Shown here one piece after another: positions 1-14,412 of a DNA stretch of 64,000 nucleotides; the first letter of the stretch is position 1, and the number at the start of each line of letters is the position of its first letter. The DNA is from Coprinus comatus. Taxonomy: Eukaryota; Basidiomycota; Agaricomycetes; Agaricales; Agaricaceae. Location: assembly GCA_034638255.1 (NCBI GenBank), contig JAWPGT010000001.1:930001-994000 (forward strand). The letters run 5' to 3'. The notes beneath the pieces are model-generated. The model made no database searches and was not told the DNA's origin. It was given only the letters and a program-made list of their open reading frames with translations. The translations under genes and the position numbers were made by a program.

Positions 1-2090
1 TCAATGACATGCTGAACGAACACCCTCAATTCGGTTCCGAGGAATTATTCAAGATCTATCCTTTGCATTCTACCCTCTCTAGTGAAGATCAAAGTTCAGT
101 TTTTGAACTCCCTCCCATTGGCATAAGGAAGATTGTGATAGGTACGTACCATCGCATCACTGCAACTCCTTTGTTTGATCACATATCGGTTTATTAGCGA
201 CGAACATTGCGGAAACTGGAATTACGATTCCAGACATAACATGTGTCATAGACACTGGCAAACATCGAGAAATGAGGTGGGAGTTAGCCAAGCAGAAAAG
301 CGTCTACATAATGATATTCATGAGTTTGATATAGATTTGATGAGAAACGCCAGATTAGTCGTTTAGTTGAAACTTTTATAGCAAAAAGCAATGCTGCCCA
401 ACGGCGCGGCCGTGCTGGCCGTGTACAGCGAGGACTATGCTTCCATTTATTTACGAAGATCAGGCACGACAACCAGGTGAGCATGCACTGGCTTTTCTTG
501 TAGAAGAGTGAGCCTCACTGCTCTCTAACTTCTTTAGATGGCCGACAACCCTCTTCCTGAAATGATGAGATTGAGCCTTTCAGATTTAGCATTGAGAATC
601 AAGATCATGCGCGTTAATCTAGGGGCAAACATTGAAGATGTGCTCTCTCGCGCATTGGATCCACCGATAGCAATTAATGTTCAGCATGCTATATCCATGC
701 TAGTAGAGGTCGGTTGTTCCTATATCCAATTGTGCACTATCTGACTCAAAATCAGGTTCGAGCCCTTACATTGACGGAGGAAATCACACCTATGGGTCGA
801 TTGTTGAGCAAACTACCAACAGACGTTCACTTGGGAAAGTTCTTGCTAATAGCAACGCTTTTCCGTTGCTTAGACCCTGCGCTTACCATCGCCGCTGCTC
901 TAAACTCCAAATCACCATTTGTGACCCCATTTGGGCTAGAGGCAGAAGCAGAGCGAGCAAAGGCATCATTCCGAGTAGGTAAGTTTTTCTTATTTCACCT
1001 ACTGTTAGCGTCCGATCCCTTATCCACAACTTCCAAGAAAACTCGGATTTCTTGACCATTCACAATGCTTTTGCTAGCTGGCGAAGAGCCTCCGTTAATA
1101 CTGGATTCGCACGAAAATTCTGTCGCACAAACTATCTCAGTCACCAAGTGAGTAACAATGGTTAAAAGCTTCTTCAGGCACCCTTAAGCAGAATTCTAAG
1201 AATCTACAACAAATTGAAGAACTTCGTCAGCAATTCCTTGGGTGAGCGGTTGTGCTAGATACAGTTCACGTTACATTCGCTGATGGATGATAGATATCTA
1301 ATCGATTCGTCTTTTATTCGGGCAGACCGCTCAGTGGTTCGAGACCTGAATCGGTAAACTTCTTATGGTGTCTTTTAGCTAATCGTCTAAAGGAAGTCTG
1401 CTATAGTGCGCGCTGGGGTCGGGGAAAATCAAAAAATGTCAATGTCCCCCCCGAACTCGACACCAATTCCTCCAACCCAAACATCATTAATGCCGCTTTG
1501 GTGGCTGGTCTGTACCCGAAGGTTCTTTCATTTGACCAGAATAAGATGGAATTACGAACCATCACAAATAACCGAATTGTTTCTATCCATCCGTCGTCAA
1601 TCAATTTTGGCAGAAAGATTTCAGACATGAACTGCAATTATCTCACCTATTTCACTTTAATGTATGGTTTGACCTTCTTGATTTTCGCCTCTTACACAAA
1701 GATATTATGTATAGGCACTCAAAGAAATTATATGCCTGGGAAACTAGCCCAGTGGACGACTTCGCCATAGTATTGCTATGTGGTGACAGCGATTTCAAGG
1801 TGCGTTGCTGATACCTTTGAGCGTATATACTACACAAGTTTGATCAAAACGGTTAGCTTATCGCCGACACTGCTACTATTGACCGTAATAAAGCCAGGTT
1901 TAATGTTCCGCCCAAATCAAATGTTGCTCTAAAATTCCTCCGGACCCACATGAACAATATTTTGGCACAGCAATTCCGAGGCAGGATACTCGACAAAATA
2001 CAAAGTCAATGGAAGGATATGGGCATGGTTGCGCTGGGCAAAGTGAAGCCACAAGAAGACGACGCGGCATTGATTAATTTGCGGGTATAA
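1..2090 (+). CDS. DHX29-like DExH-box RNA helicase, C-terminal part (5' end outside window)
   Basis: The reading frame is open at the left edge and ends with TAA at 2088-2090. After removing short introns it shows helicase motif V ([13 protein letters not shown], joined across an intron ending near 198) and motif VI (QRRGRAGR, about 400-420). A winged-helix/ratchet (HA2) region follows ([13 protein letters not shown], then [18 protein letters not shown]), and then an OB-fold-like C-terminus ([12 protein letters not shown]). The order and wording fit the DHX29 group (yeast YLR419W relatives), which helps 40S ribosomes scan structured 5' leaders; DHX36/DHX57-type helicases are the alternative. 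Motifs I-IV and the N-terminus lie outside the window. At least six introns are visible. eL22 on the opposite strand converges on it from 2241, leaving about 150 bases between the stops. Confidence 0.85.
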
Positions 2091-2240
2091 GTTTGATAAT
2101 GCGCTTGTAATACATATATAATCAAAAACTCTACTACCATTTGATCCACGTAAAAAAAACACATAAATGACAGCCAAAGACGAGTATATTGCATCAACAG
2201 ACTGCGCATAAGTAATGGGTACCAATATGAGTGTCGGCTT

Positions 2241-2785
2241 TTATTCCTCATCATCCTCGGCATCTGCGCCGCTGCACCAACTCTATGAGTAAAGGCAAGC
2301 AGTTTTAAACGTAATACATACGCGATATTGTAGAAGCGGAGTTGGTAGTTGTCTTTGCCGGAAGCAACAACACGAATCCAGTCACGAAGACTGTTCTTCT
2401 TCAAGAACTTCTTAGTGAGGTACTTGAGGTAGCGCTTTGAGAAGGGGATATTGGATGTGACAGTGATCTTGTTGTTACCTGAGAGCAAAGAATGAGTTTG
2501 CGCGGTGTGTTGTACAGCACTTGATACGCACCATCGCGGGTAATCTTCACATTCTCACCAAGCTGTCCGGCTTTACCCTCAACCTTGATGCGGTCGTGAA
2601 GGAATTTCTCGAAGTCTGCACCGTCGAAGACACCATCGGCAGCTGGTTTAGAGTAATCAACGACAAATTTGTGCTTGACAGCAGGGGTCTTGGAAACAGC
2701 GGCCTTGGGCTGGAGAAACAAAGAGAAACCGGTGTGAGCCTACTGAGAAGATAACTCAGCAAAGCGATCCCGGCTAACTAACCAT
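2241..2785 (-). CDS. RPL22: 60S ribosomal protein eL22
   Basis: The spliced product is 122 residues, the usual length for eL22. It carries the family core ([17 protein letters not shown], then [20 protein letters not shown]) and ends in a short acidic tail (DAEDDEE). It is a structural protein of the large ribosomal subunit. Exon 1 consists only of the ATG at 2783-2785. The intron starts GTTAGT directly after it and ends CTCCAG, and exon 2 begins Pro-Lys-Ala-Ala, the normal eL22 N-terminus. Two more introns follow; the last separates the acidic tail (stop TTA at 2241-2243). The gene is divergent from the CBF5-like gene, 242 bases away, which suggests shared ribosome-biogenesis control. Identity is secure; the start rests on the splice reading. 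Confidence 0.95.
2783..2785 (-). other. RPL22: ATG-only first coding exon of eL22
   Basis: The start codon is followed at once by GTTAGT and the intron runs to a CTCCAG acceptor at about 2712. No other in-frame ATG would give the conserved eL22 N-terminus. Splicing of this intron is therefore required to make any eL22. Confidence 0.8.
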
Positions 2786-3027
2786 CTTGATTTTTCTTGA
2801 GGGCGACGGTGAAGAGACTCTGAACACACAACCAACAAATATGTTGTGTTTATATTAACTGCACAGGTGACTACGATAAGGTTTACCGGCAGTTGCCGGA
2901 TGTAAGAAATCAAATTCCCTCGGCCTGTTCCGAACCTCCATGTGGGCGCCTGGGAACCAACTGCTGTATATGGCACTGGAACAAAAATTCTGATTTCAGT
3001 GCGCTCAACCACTTCACAAGACGTCGA
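2786..3027. promoter_or_regulatory. Divergent promoter between eL22 and CBF5 with a perfect dyad
   Basis: 242 bases separate the two start codons. Near the middle, at 2886-2899, lies CCGGCAGTTGCCGG: two 6-base arms (CCGGCA / TGCCGG) around GT. No clear TATA box is seen. That the dyad is a factor-binding site is inference. Confidence 0.5.
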
Positions 3028-4754
<1,727 letters not shown>

Positions 4755-4975
4755 TCAATTACCTACACCTTGTCCTTGTGTTGTTATTTTTTCCCTGTTT
4801 AAATGTAATCCAGTGCAATATCATTTGGTGTCGGTTATTTCGATGATTAAACGTTTTAAATCAACATCGACTTTTAAATGAAGGGTAAAAAAAATGCTGC
4901 ATTATGACATCAAGTCATCCAAATGGAAAGAAGTCCTAAACTCATTAAAAAAGATACACTACAAGAGACTTGCTC

Positions 4976-6597
4976 TTAAAGGAACAAGGCCAAAACTGCT
5001 CCAACCATAACAGTAACAGTTACACTACCGAGATGAAGAGTACCAGCGCCGTTATTGTTGGTGTTGGTGTTGGTGGATCCGCCTGAGGGTGGAGCGTTGG
5101 CGGAAGCAGAGGTACCATTAATAGCCTTGGCAACATTCTGGAATGCAGTGAAATTTCTCTCGCTACTTTCCACGGCGTTAATAGCACTACAATAGCGGTT
5201 AATTAACTAGTTAAGATAAACATAAAGAGACTTACAAGACCATTCCAGCACCGCAATGGCTAGCAGGGTTGGGTTGACGACACTAAAGAAATAGATTTAG
5301 CCCTTTCCATTTCGCATTAAGATAGAAACACTAACGTAGGCCCACACGGGAGCGGTATCAACAACAGTGTAATTCCAGGTTGGGAACTCAGTAGAACCGT
5401 CTGCAACGGGCATGCTTTTTACAGCCAATCAGTAACATGGACTCTTACTATAATTCTAATTCCACGCCCAGCTTACTAGTTGGAGTCAAATCCGGTGATG
5501 CCATTAGCATTCAGGCGACGACAAGGATCGGCAAAGGAAGATTGAGTAACGGTATGGTTCTTTTGGTGGCTTTGCGGACGTCAACGTCTGAATTTTCACT
5601 TGAAGTAAAAACTAGTATACGTACAACTCAAAGACGACAGTGTCACGGGGCTTCGCCTGGATGCTAGGGGGGTTGAATGTAAGTTGCCCGGGACCACCAA
5701 CGACGACCCTGTGAACTACTCCCTCTGCAGCAGCAGGGGTAGGGTCTGGGGAGCCAGGGTAAGAATTATAAGTAGTGGTCCATGCTTGTTCACCGAGAGT
5801 GACAGCCTGGGTGACAGGTGATGCTTCAGGGGCGCCAGGGATGCTATATCCACCATAAGCAGCAGTAGTCCATGCAGGAGCTGCTGCACCACCATATCCA
5901 CCACCGTAACCACCACCGTAACCACCACCGTAACCACCACTATTACTATCGGAAGTGGGAGTAGCAGTGGCAGCAGCACTTTCCTCAGCAGCACCAATTG
6001 CCAGGGCAGCGTTCTTGAAGTTAGTGAACGAGTTGGCTGCACCGTCTGGGCCACAATTGACGGAGAAGACCATTCCTTTTCCACAATGATTTACGGGCGT
6101 CTTCTGTCTACAATACATCCAGATAGGTTGTGTCTAAAAATAACAAGGGGTGAGAACGATATTATATATAAAAACAATAAGAATAATAAAAACGTACATC
6201 CTGAACGGTGATCGTGTGTGTTGGGAAGCCATCAGTCAAGTTGGCTGCAACGGGCATACTGAGGAGAGGAGTCAGTACAAGTTGAGAAGGATAGAGACAA
6301 AATGGCACATACAATCCGGAATCAAATCCACCTTCTTTGGGACCACAAGGATTAGCGAAAGCTGACTGGGTTACGGTGTGGTTTTTGGACATGAAATGGA
6401 AGACGACTTGGTCACCAACTTGCGCGCCCTAAACCCATTCCCCTGTGAGTTATATTATTTAGGTAAGTTATTTCTTGACGTACAATGGCCTCGGGGAAGA
6501 ACCCTAGCTTTCCATCAGCACCGACTTGAATATCATGAACTGCAGCGGAAACAAAGGGCAAAAGGACCAGGCCCAAGGAGATTGAAGAGGCAAACAT
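4976..6597 (-). CDS. GPI-anchored extracellular protein with two cupredoxin domains
   Basis: The start MFASSISLGLVLLPFVSAA is a clear signal peptide; an upstream in-frame ATG at 6654 would bury it. Two copies of a plastocyanin/cupredoxin-like domain follow. Each keeps the probable type-1 copper ligands: His in KNHTVTQS, then Cys and His in CRQxxxxxHCG, then Met in GMVF. A linker with a Gly-Tyr repeat (GGYGGGYGGGYGG) separates them. The C-terminus is Asn/Gly/Ser-rich and ends in a hydrophobic stretch without a cytoplasmic tail, as in GPI-anchored proteins. About six introns are spliced; those in domain 2 fall close to where those in domain 1 fall, which suggests internal duplication. Fungal relatives are called extracellular serine-rich or cupredoxin proteins; their role is poorly known. 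Copper binding is inferred from the ligands. Confidence 0.82.
5889..5940. repeat. 12-base tandem repeat coding Gly-Tyr linker
   Basis: About four near-identical copies of a 12-base unit (plus strand accaccaccgta) lie inside the cupredoxin gene. They code for a (GGYG)n linker between the two domains. Copy number could vary between strains. Confidence 0.85.
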
Positions 6598-7570
6598 CGC
6601 TAGCGACGTGTATGTATGAAGATAAAAAATGTGAAAGGACTGAAAGAGTCGCACTGAAGGCGAGCAGAGCAGAAGACGAGTGGAAAGAAAGGAGACAAAG
6701 GAAAAGAGGTATTGGGGGCTGGGAGGGTATTTGTACCCAAGCTAGCAACGCCATTGTGGCAACAGACATTATTCTGGGTACAACTGTCAACTCAGTGATC
6801 ATTCCTATTGGCTCGCTATTATCACCTCCACCCCTATCCCCAAACGACCTTTCTCATTCAGCAACAAACTCGTAGCCAGAAATGCCACAAAAAGTGGGCC
6901 TATTGTTCTTGTGACTCGTCGAGAGCCCTCTTTTATAGCTGGTTGTAAGAAGAATAAGTCTCGCAAGAGCGAGATGACGATCAACACGATCATTCAACCA
7001 TCAATCACACATCATTCTATTTATGTCGTCGTCTCCTTCCCTGAAACGATGGACCACTCCTTTTCTAAGATGTCACATGCATTCCTCGCTAGCAGAGGCG
7101 TTTGAAATGTCCATACATCACCTGGCCCAAATCTCTAACTCCAGAGAACAACATAGTGCACGTCTCCTACATGTGCGTCCTGGGTTCAGATGATGGTCTC
7201 CAACATCGGAGCAATTTCAAACCAACACTCAAAAATCAATAAGGGCCATATCTTCTTACTTGTTTCACACACAAAATGGAGATTCGTTTCCAAAACCATT
7301 GCTGGGAAACCTGCACCAAAGCTAGTCGTGTTGCATACTCAGTGTGGTCTCTGATGTTAGAAGATTGTTTCCGGAAATTATTCCCGGAAATGCATCGCCT
7401 TCCCGTTGTCAGGATGAGGACTCTGGCCTTCTATACCGTATATAAGGGGGAGAATGTCGATAGTCTTACTACAATCCCGCTCAGGTTCGGAATTCACTAT
7501 CCCCTCGTTCAAGTGGACTTGATCGTTTCTTTCACAACTACAAATCACCGGCTGGTTTCTGGTGCTCATA
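6598..7570. promoter_or_regulatory. Long divergent intergenic region: cupredoxin / MAP kinase
   Basis: This 973-base gap holds the promoters of two divergent genes. On the plus strand TATATAAG lies at 7439-7446, about 125 bases before the MAP kinase ATG, a plausible TATA box. A 119-codon ATG frame at 7276-7635 overlaps the kinase start in another frame and has no recognisable content. I see no other gene. Confidence 0.45.
7439..7446 (+). promoter_or_regulatory. Candidate TATA box of the MAP kinase gene
   Basis: TATATAAG, about 125 bases upstream of the start codon. If used, transcripts would begin downstream of the ATG at 7276 and avoid that upstream frame. Confidence 0.4.
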
Positions 7571-9238
<1,668 letters not shown>

Positions 9239-9500
9239 GTTGGAGTGATTGTGAAGTCCACAATCAAGTAAATCGCAACCATCATAATGTATTTAATTAT
9301 AGGACATCTGTCATGTTCTTCGTGAATCTAATACTAGAAGATATATCTGTTCGACACTTGAGATGAATGTAAAGAAGTATGGCACAATACAGTAATATGG
9401 TACAAGGGTATTTATTATTCATAAAATTAAGATGCTAATGCAAACGAAGTCCAAGAATGCAGGTATGTCAGGATCGAAACAATTAAATTAATGGAGAAAA

Positions 9501-11460
9501 TCAATAATGACCACCAGCCCAGAAACCAGTTGCAACCCCTTCAACGCCAAAATCACCGAAACGACTGTCCCCTTCAAGTTCAGTACCATACATCGTCCTT
9601 TTAGACACGGGTGGATCACGTTCTGAACTAGAACCCGCACCATCGCTTGTAGTTACCAAACCTAGACCCGTCCCAATTTCATTGCTTGACGGTGACATAT
9701 GTTTTCCCAATCCTGACGCTTCGTGAGAAAAGACGTCAGGATCTCCTGTATGCCCTGAAGGCAAACGTCTCGCTCTGTCGGGGGGAGGGAAACCAAAGGA
9801 TTTAAAGACATCCGTTCTTTCTGAGGTAGTATTCCCCAGCCCTCCTAAACTTGTACCCGTGGGGGTAGGGGATTGCGGGGGTTCTGGGTAAGGAAACGCT
9901 GGAGGGAATAGAGAAGGTCCTGGAGAAGCGGCAGATAAGAAAGGAAAATGGAAAGGATTTTGATTCTCTGAAGCTTGTGCTGAGCTGGTCGATGGCGCAG
10001 GCCTCGGTGAGCTTGGGTGGGATGTATAGTACTCCGGTAGCAATGTGGTAGGAGGCGGCGAGTCCAAAAAATGATCATCGTCACTAGGATCATTGTAGAC
10101 AATGAAACTTGTCACACGAGTTCTAATTGTTTCTGGATCGGGTTCTTCCAAATCTACGGATCTTGGTTGCATGACCTCTTTTCCCTTGTCGTTGAAGGTA
10201 TCGTGGGACACCTTAAGCCTCTTCTTTATAGGACTGGATTCGTCTCTTGCCATGATTTTTGGGTGGTTGGTGTCGACGACAGGGGTACCAGTGTCGTCGA
10301 GTTCTCTCTGACGTTTACCGAGGAGTGCAGGAACTACATTATTTTTGCTGGGGCCGGGGATGCTAGAATATGGTACAGGATCAGGTTGTGATTGTCCTTG
10401 CATTATCGAGGATAGGTAGGGTGAGCGTTGCGAAACTTGGTTCAGATTGGTGCGTAGATGTTGTACTTCGGTGGCCAATAGTTCAACTTTTGCGTTGAGA
10501 TTTCTGAGTGGGACTATTTCGTTGCGGAGTTGATTCAACTCGGACTCAAGATGCTTCAATTGCAACGCTTCCGTCTTCAAGGCTGCTATTTGCTCTTGTA
10601 AAGGTTTTATCTAACATTTTATCAGAGATTGGTGTAACCTTCCGCGGGCCTAACTCACCAGGTCTGAAAGAAGCTTTTGGTAATCGGGAATGTGTGTCGA
10701 AGTAAAAGTCGCTGAACCGTTGGGTAGTTCATGGGCGATAGCAGTTGGGTAATTAGATGAAAATGTTGTAGGTAGAGTTGTGATATCTTGGTTTTGAGGA
10801 GCGGGGGAGTCGTTCTGACTGCTTGATTCTAGACTATATTAGACGATTATGGAAATAAGAGGTCATTAAACTTGCCTTCCTGTATGGTCTCCTGTGCCTG
10901 CTTAATGCTTCGGCTATTTCTGAGTTTTCTCTCGTGTGAGACAGTACTAGGTCTAGTCGCTACTTTCGTAACTTGACTCCGTAAGGCTTTTGGTCTACCA
11001 ACTCCCAACAGCTGCTGCTCTTTCGCCTTCCGTTTACGAGAAGGAATTGATGACGGTTGCTCTAGCGTGGCAATGTCTGTGCTAGGCCCAGCTATTGCTT
11101 GCTCTACGGTGTACCGCATGTCTTCTGGATATTTTGTTGAAGGTGCTCGGCTTGAACCAAGCCGACTGGTATGTCGAGTAGAAGTCGATCTTACTCTAGA
11201 TTTGGGTGGAGGTGGTGCTTCTGTTCTGATATGGCTAAGATCTAAAACTAAGCCTCTAGATATTAAGATACTCACTGTGCTTTCTGAAGTAGCGATTCGA
11301 TCATGGTAGAGGTTCCGCTGTTTGCTCGGACACCAAAGTCCTTGAGGCAAACATGAGTTATTATGAATAGCAAATGTGGGAAGGAGTGCACCTTTGAAAG
11401 TTTCTGTAATTCTCTATATTCCATGCGTTCCAGAACTTCTCTGCTTGGAATGGCGGCCAT
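9501..11460 (-). CDS. Unknown protein with SAP-like N-terminus and coiled coil
   Basis: I do not recognise a named family. The N-terminus (start MAAIPSREVLERMEYREL) has a helix-extension-helix pattern, LQKLSKDFGVRANSGTSTMI, resembling SAP/LEM-type DNA or chromatin binding motifs. A basic stretch (SRKRKAKEQQ) could be a nuclear signal. Then comes a heptad-rich coiled coil of about 60 residues (LKHLESELNQLRNEIVPL) and a long Ser/Pro-rich disordered C-terminus with a second basic patch (KKRLKVSHD). The stop is TGA at 9501-9503. About five introns are placed, one of them read as GC-AG (10829-10875). The build suggests a nuclear, possibly chromosome-associated protein, but that is inference. It is divergent from the flavocytochrome gene. 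Confidence 0.6.
10829..10875 (-). other. Possible GC-AG intron
   Basis: Donor GAAG|GCAAGT, acceptor TCTAG, 47 bases; keeps the frame into the coiled coil. A GT-AG reading starting 5 bases later and using the nearer ATATAG acceptor also keeps the frame but gives only 38 bases, so this one is ambiguous. Confidence 0.5.
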
Positions 11461-11823
11461 GGTGGAGAGGAGGATGTCAATGGCAATAGTGAATGCGCGG
11501 TTCAAGGAACACAATTGTAAACAACGCGCAGTCACGTGTGTGAGAGTTGTCCCTTGACTATTTAGGTGAACCTGAGGTGAACCGTGCTCCTACTGCGCTC
11601 CTTAAACGTGTCCGCCTGAGATCCCTTGCAGTCGAAGGTCACTTAAGAAGTCTGATGCGGATGCGTAGCTATTTACTTACTGACCATTAATCGGTTAGAA
11701 GGATCAGTGACCACATGTCCCAATTGCGGCCCGGCCCGTCCCTCTACCCCTATATAAATATGAATGCTAATTGCATGACTAACCTGTCATATTCCCAACT
11801 ACGAGCGCTGTTACGTCCCGTCG
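11461..11823. promoter_or_regulatory. Divergent promoter region, 363 bases
   Basis: Holds the promoters of the SAP-like gene (minus) and the flavocytochrome gene (plus). TATATAAATA lies at 11751-11760. A GC-rich stretch (11726-11740) sits just upstream of it. Nothing else is recognised. Confidence 0.5.
11751..11760 (+). promoter_or_regulatory. TATA box of the flavocytochrome b2-like gene
   Basis: TATATAAATA, 64 bases before the ATG at 11824. This is a canonical sequence at a reasonable distance and suggests a regulated rather than constitutive promoter. Confidence 0.6.
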
Positions 11824-14024
11824 ATGATGTCTTCTTGGAAACTCGAGCAAGTCTCCCAACATAACAATTCCAAGCGAGTTTGTTCAATTTCTTGATTGGA
11901 GTGCATAACTAACATACTAGCATAGCTCGTGTTGGGTTATTATTCAAAATCATGTGTATGACGTGACCGACTTCCTATCTGTGCGTGTAGTGTTATAAAC
12001 GGAAGTAATGGGCTAACATTGAGACAGGAACATCCCGGTGGTGCGGCAGTAATATTGAAGTATGCGGGACGAGATGCCACCGCTGCATACGAACCCATTC
12101 ACCCTCCAGATGCACTCGAGAAGAACCTTCCTCTTTCCAAACACTTAGGTCCCCTTAGCACGGAAGCTGCAGATTCTTTGACTTTAGGTCAGCGAAATTA
12201 TAAAAAATCAAAGGATGAACAACGCGTGGAGCTTGCACGCACAAGGAAACCACCTTTACAAAGGATACTCAGCCTTCATGATATGGAGGTCACTCAAATA
12301 TGCTGTCTATGTTGGCTTGTGCTGATGTCTTTATTCCAAGGCCGTTGCACTCCAAACACTCTCAAGTAAAGCGAGAGCTTATTATTCTTCTGCTGCAGAT
12401 GATGAGATAGGCAAGCAACATGATTTGATGCTGGAGCATTCTTATCTGAGAAGGTTTCCACAACAGCTGACGATGAAAATGCCAGAGCCTTTTCTCGGTT
12501 CTTCTTCAACGCAAGGGTAATGCGCCCCCTTGGACAATGCGATCCATCAACAACTATCCTTGGATTCCATTCCTCCATTCCTGTTTTTATCAGTGGTGCA
12601 GCACTTGCGAAGTTGGGTCATCCTGATGGTTATTTTCTTTTATCTTTGCTATGACATTCAATTGATTATAATGTAGGGGAGATAAATATCACAAGAGGCG
12701 CTGGACGAACCGGAATCATACAAATGGTCTCTTCGAATGCGTCATTATCGTTTAATGATATTATTGCTGCTGCGGAACCTTCCCAACCCGTCTTTTTCCA
12801 GTTATACAAGCACTCCAACAATGTCATCGCTGAGAAGCGAGTGCGAGAAGTCGAAAATTTGGGTTATAAAGCCATCTTTTTGACTGTAGATGCTATTGTG
12901 GCTGGAAATCGCGAACGAGACATTCGCAACCCCTGGGAGTTAGAGGATGAAGAGAGAGGCCAGGCGCAGTACTGGTCAGAAACCGACCCGCCACAGGAAG
13001 AAGTTGATGGGATGGGTACCGCAGGTGCGTTAGTTGCAAACGACGATCGTAATATGAGTTGGAATCAGGTATAGTCAACTCTTCGCCGCTGTAGTCAATG
13101 AAAAGTAGTCGAATTATTAGCTAGACCATACCATGGCTCAGAAGTGTCACGAAGCTTCCAATTGTGATCAAAGGTAAATGAAAAAGTTATTCTCTTAATA
13201 AATCAATATCAAAAGGAGACTAACAATATCTAGGAGTTCAAACAGTAGAGGTAAAATGAAGCAAGGGAATTTTAATGGGAGAACTTACCCTGATCATTTC
13301 ACTTCCAGGATGCAGTTCTTGCAGTAGAAGCTGGAGTGGACGGAATACTTTTGTCTAACCACGGTGGTACGTTGAGTATCATGTTTGTGAATTAATTGCT
13401 AAGATTTGTTTTAGGTCGCCAACTTGAATAGTAATTTTTCTAAATGACAACTGGTTAGTACATATATAACTGATATTGACCACATAGTGCTATGCCCCCG
13501 CTGGAAGTACTTTATAAGCTTCGGCAACGTCGACCTGATATTTTTGACAAAGTAGAAGGTAAGTGAACTCAGAATACAATACGACCCCGTTATATTGATG
13601 CCGATTTCTTTAAGTCTACATTGATGGTACGTGATTGATTGATTTAAAATGACAACTTGCACTTAATAAGATCGCAGGTGGTATTCATAGAGGGACCGAT
13701 GTGCTTAAGGCGTTATGTTTGGGCGCTCGCGCAGTTGGCCTGGGAAGGCCTTTCTTGTATGCTCAGAGCGTGAGTTGATGTAATGTATATCTTTAACATG
13801 CTAACTGTTCGTCGAGACAGGCTTACGGAGTGTCTGGTGTGATTAAGCTTGTTCAGATTCTACACAGAGAGATTGTTACTGGTATGAGATTACTTGGAGC
13901 TTCTAGGGTTCAAGACCTGTGTCCTGAATTGGTGTGTCGCCTAACCCAACGGCAACGCTGTCAACTAACATCCTCTTAGGTGGAACGGATAGATTGGCAG
14001 CCTAGGCTACGAGCCAGACTTTAG
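11824..14024 (+). CDS. Flavocytochrome b2-type FMN-dependent 2-hydroxy-acid (L-lactate) dehydrogenase
   Basis: The product has a cytochrome b5 domain at residues about 1-80 (haem ligand motif EHPGG) followed by an FMN-dependent alpha-hydroxy-acid dehydrogenase barrel: [50 protein letters not shown], the catalytic region LLSNHGGRQLE, and the phosphate-binding [27 protein letters not shown]. Such enzymes oxidise L-lactate and pass electrons to cytochrome c in the mitochondrial intermembrane space. Here only about 20 residues precede the haem domain and they do not look like a presequence ([11 protein letters not shown]), so a cytosolic site is possible. About twelve introns are spliced, including a GC-AG one at 12411-12466 that is needed to restore the frame. 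The protein ends ...PRLRARL with TAG at 14022-14024. Confidence 0.88.
12411..12466 (+). other. GC-AG intron in the flavocytochrome b2-like gene
   Basis: Donor ATAG|GCAAGC, acceptor CAACAG, 56 bases. Removal joins AADDEIA to DDENARAF, in line with the family. The only GT nearby would give a 13-base intron, so no GT-AG reading works. Confidence 0.75.
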
Positions 14025-14412
14025 ATTGTTTTTGGTTTTGTCCATCTCATAAATATCGTACATACCAGAGAACAACTGCCTTGAGCAGCTTTGCCATTAA
14101 AGACGTAGTTTCAGAGGGCCAAAGAACCTAACTTAGAACCATAAAAGTCTTAAGTTAAAGAAAGAGGCCAAGAACATTTTAAAGTTGGACACTAAATCCA
14201 TCCAGTGGATAGCAGTATAATAATGGCACCGGGCTAATATGACAGTGAGGGACGCCATTACATTCTCACTAAGTTGTCTTGCGATAATCAAGTTCGCCGG
14301 CCTGAAAGAATCTCCGCGCTTTCACGGCGTCTAATTGTGTCTGCTCACGTGACCTAGGAGGTTGATATTGGAAATTCGTGCTTGTTCTATTCTCTCATTG
14401 AACACAACAGGA
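14025..14412. other. Intergenic region between flavocytochrome and LIM genes
   Basis: 388 bases with the 3' region of the upstream gene and the promoter of the downstream gene. No ORF, TATA box or repeat that I can support. Confidence 0.4.

Noticed and set aside
5889..5940. Regular short repeats resembling a CRISPR array
   Set aside because: No spacers; the repeat is an in-frame Gly-Tyr coding tract, and the genome is eukaryotic.
6551..6558. ACAAAGGG, like the pheromone response element of Ustilago
   Set aside because: It lies inside the first coding exon of the cupredoxin gene, single copy, and far from the MAP kinase promoter.
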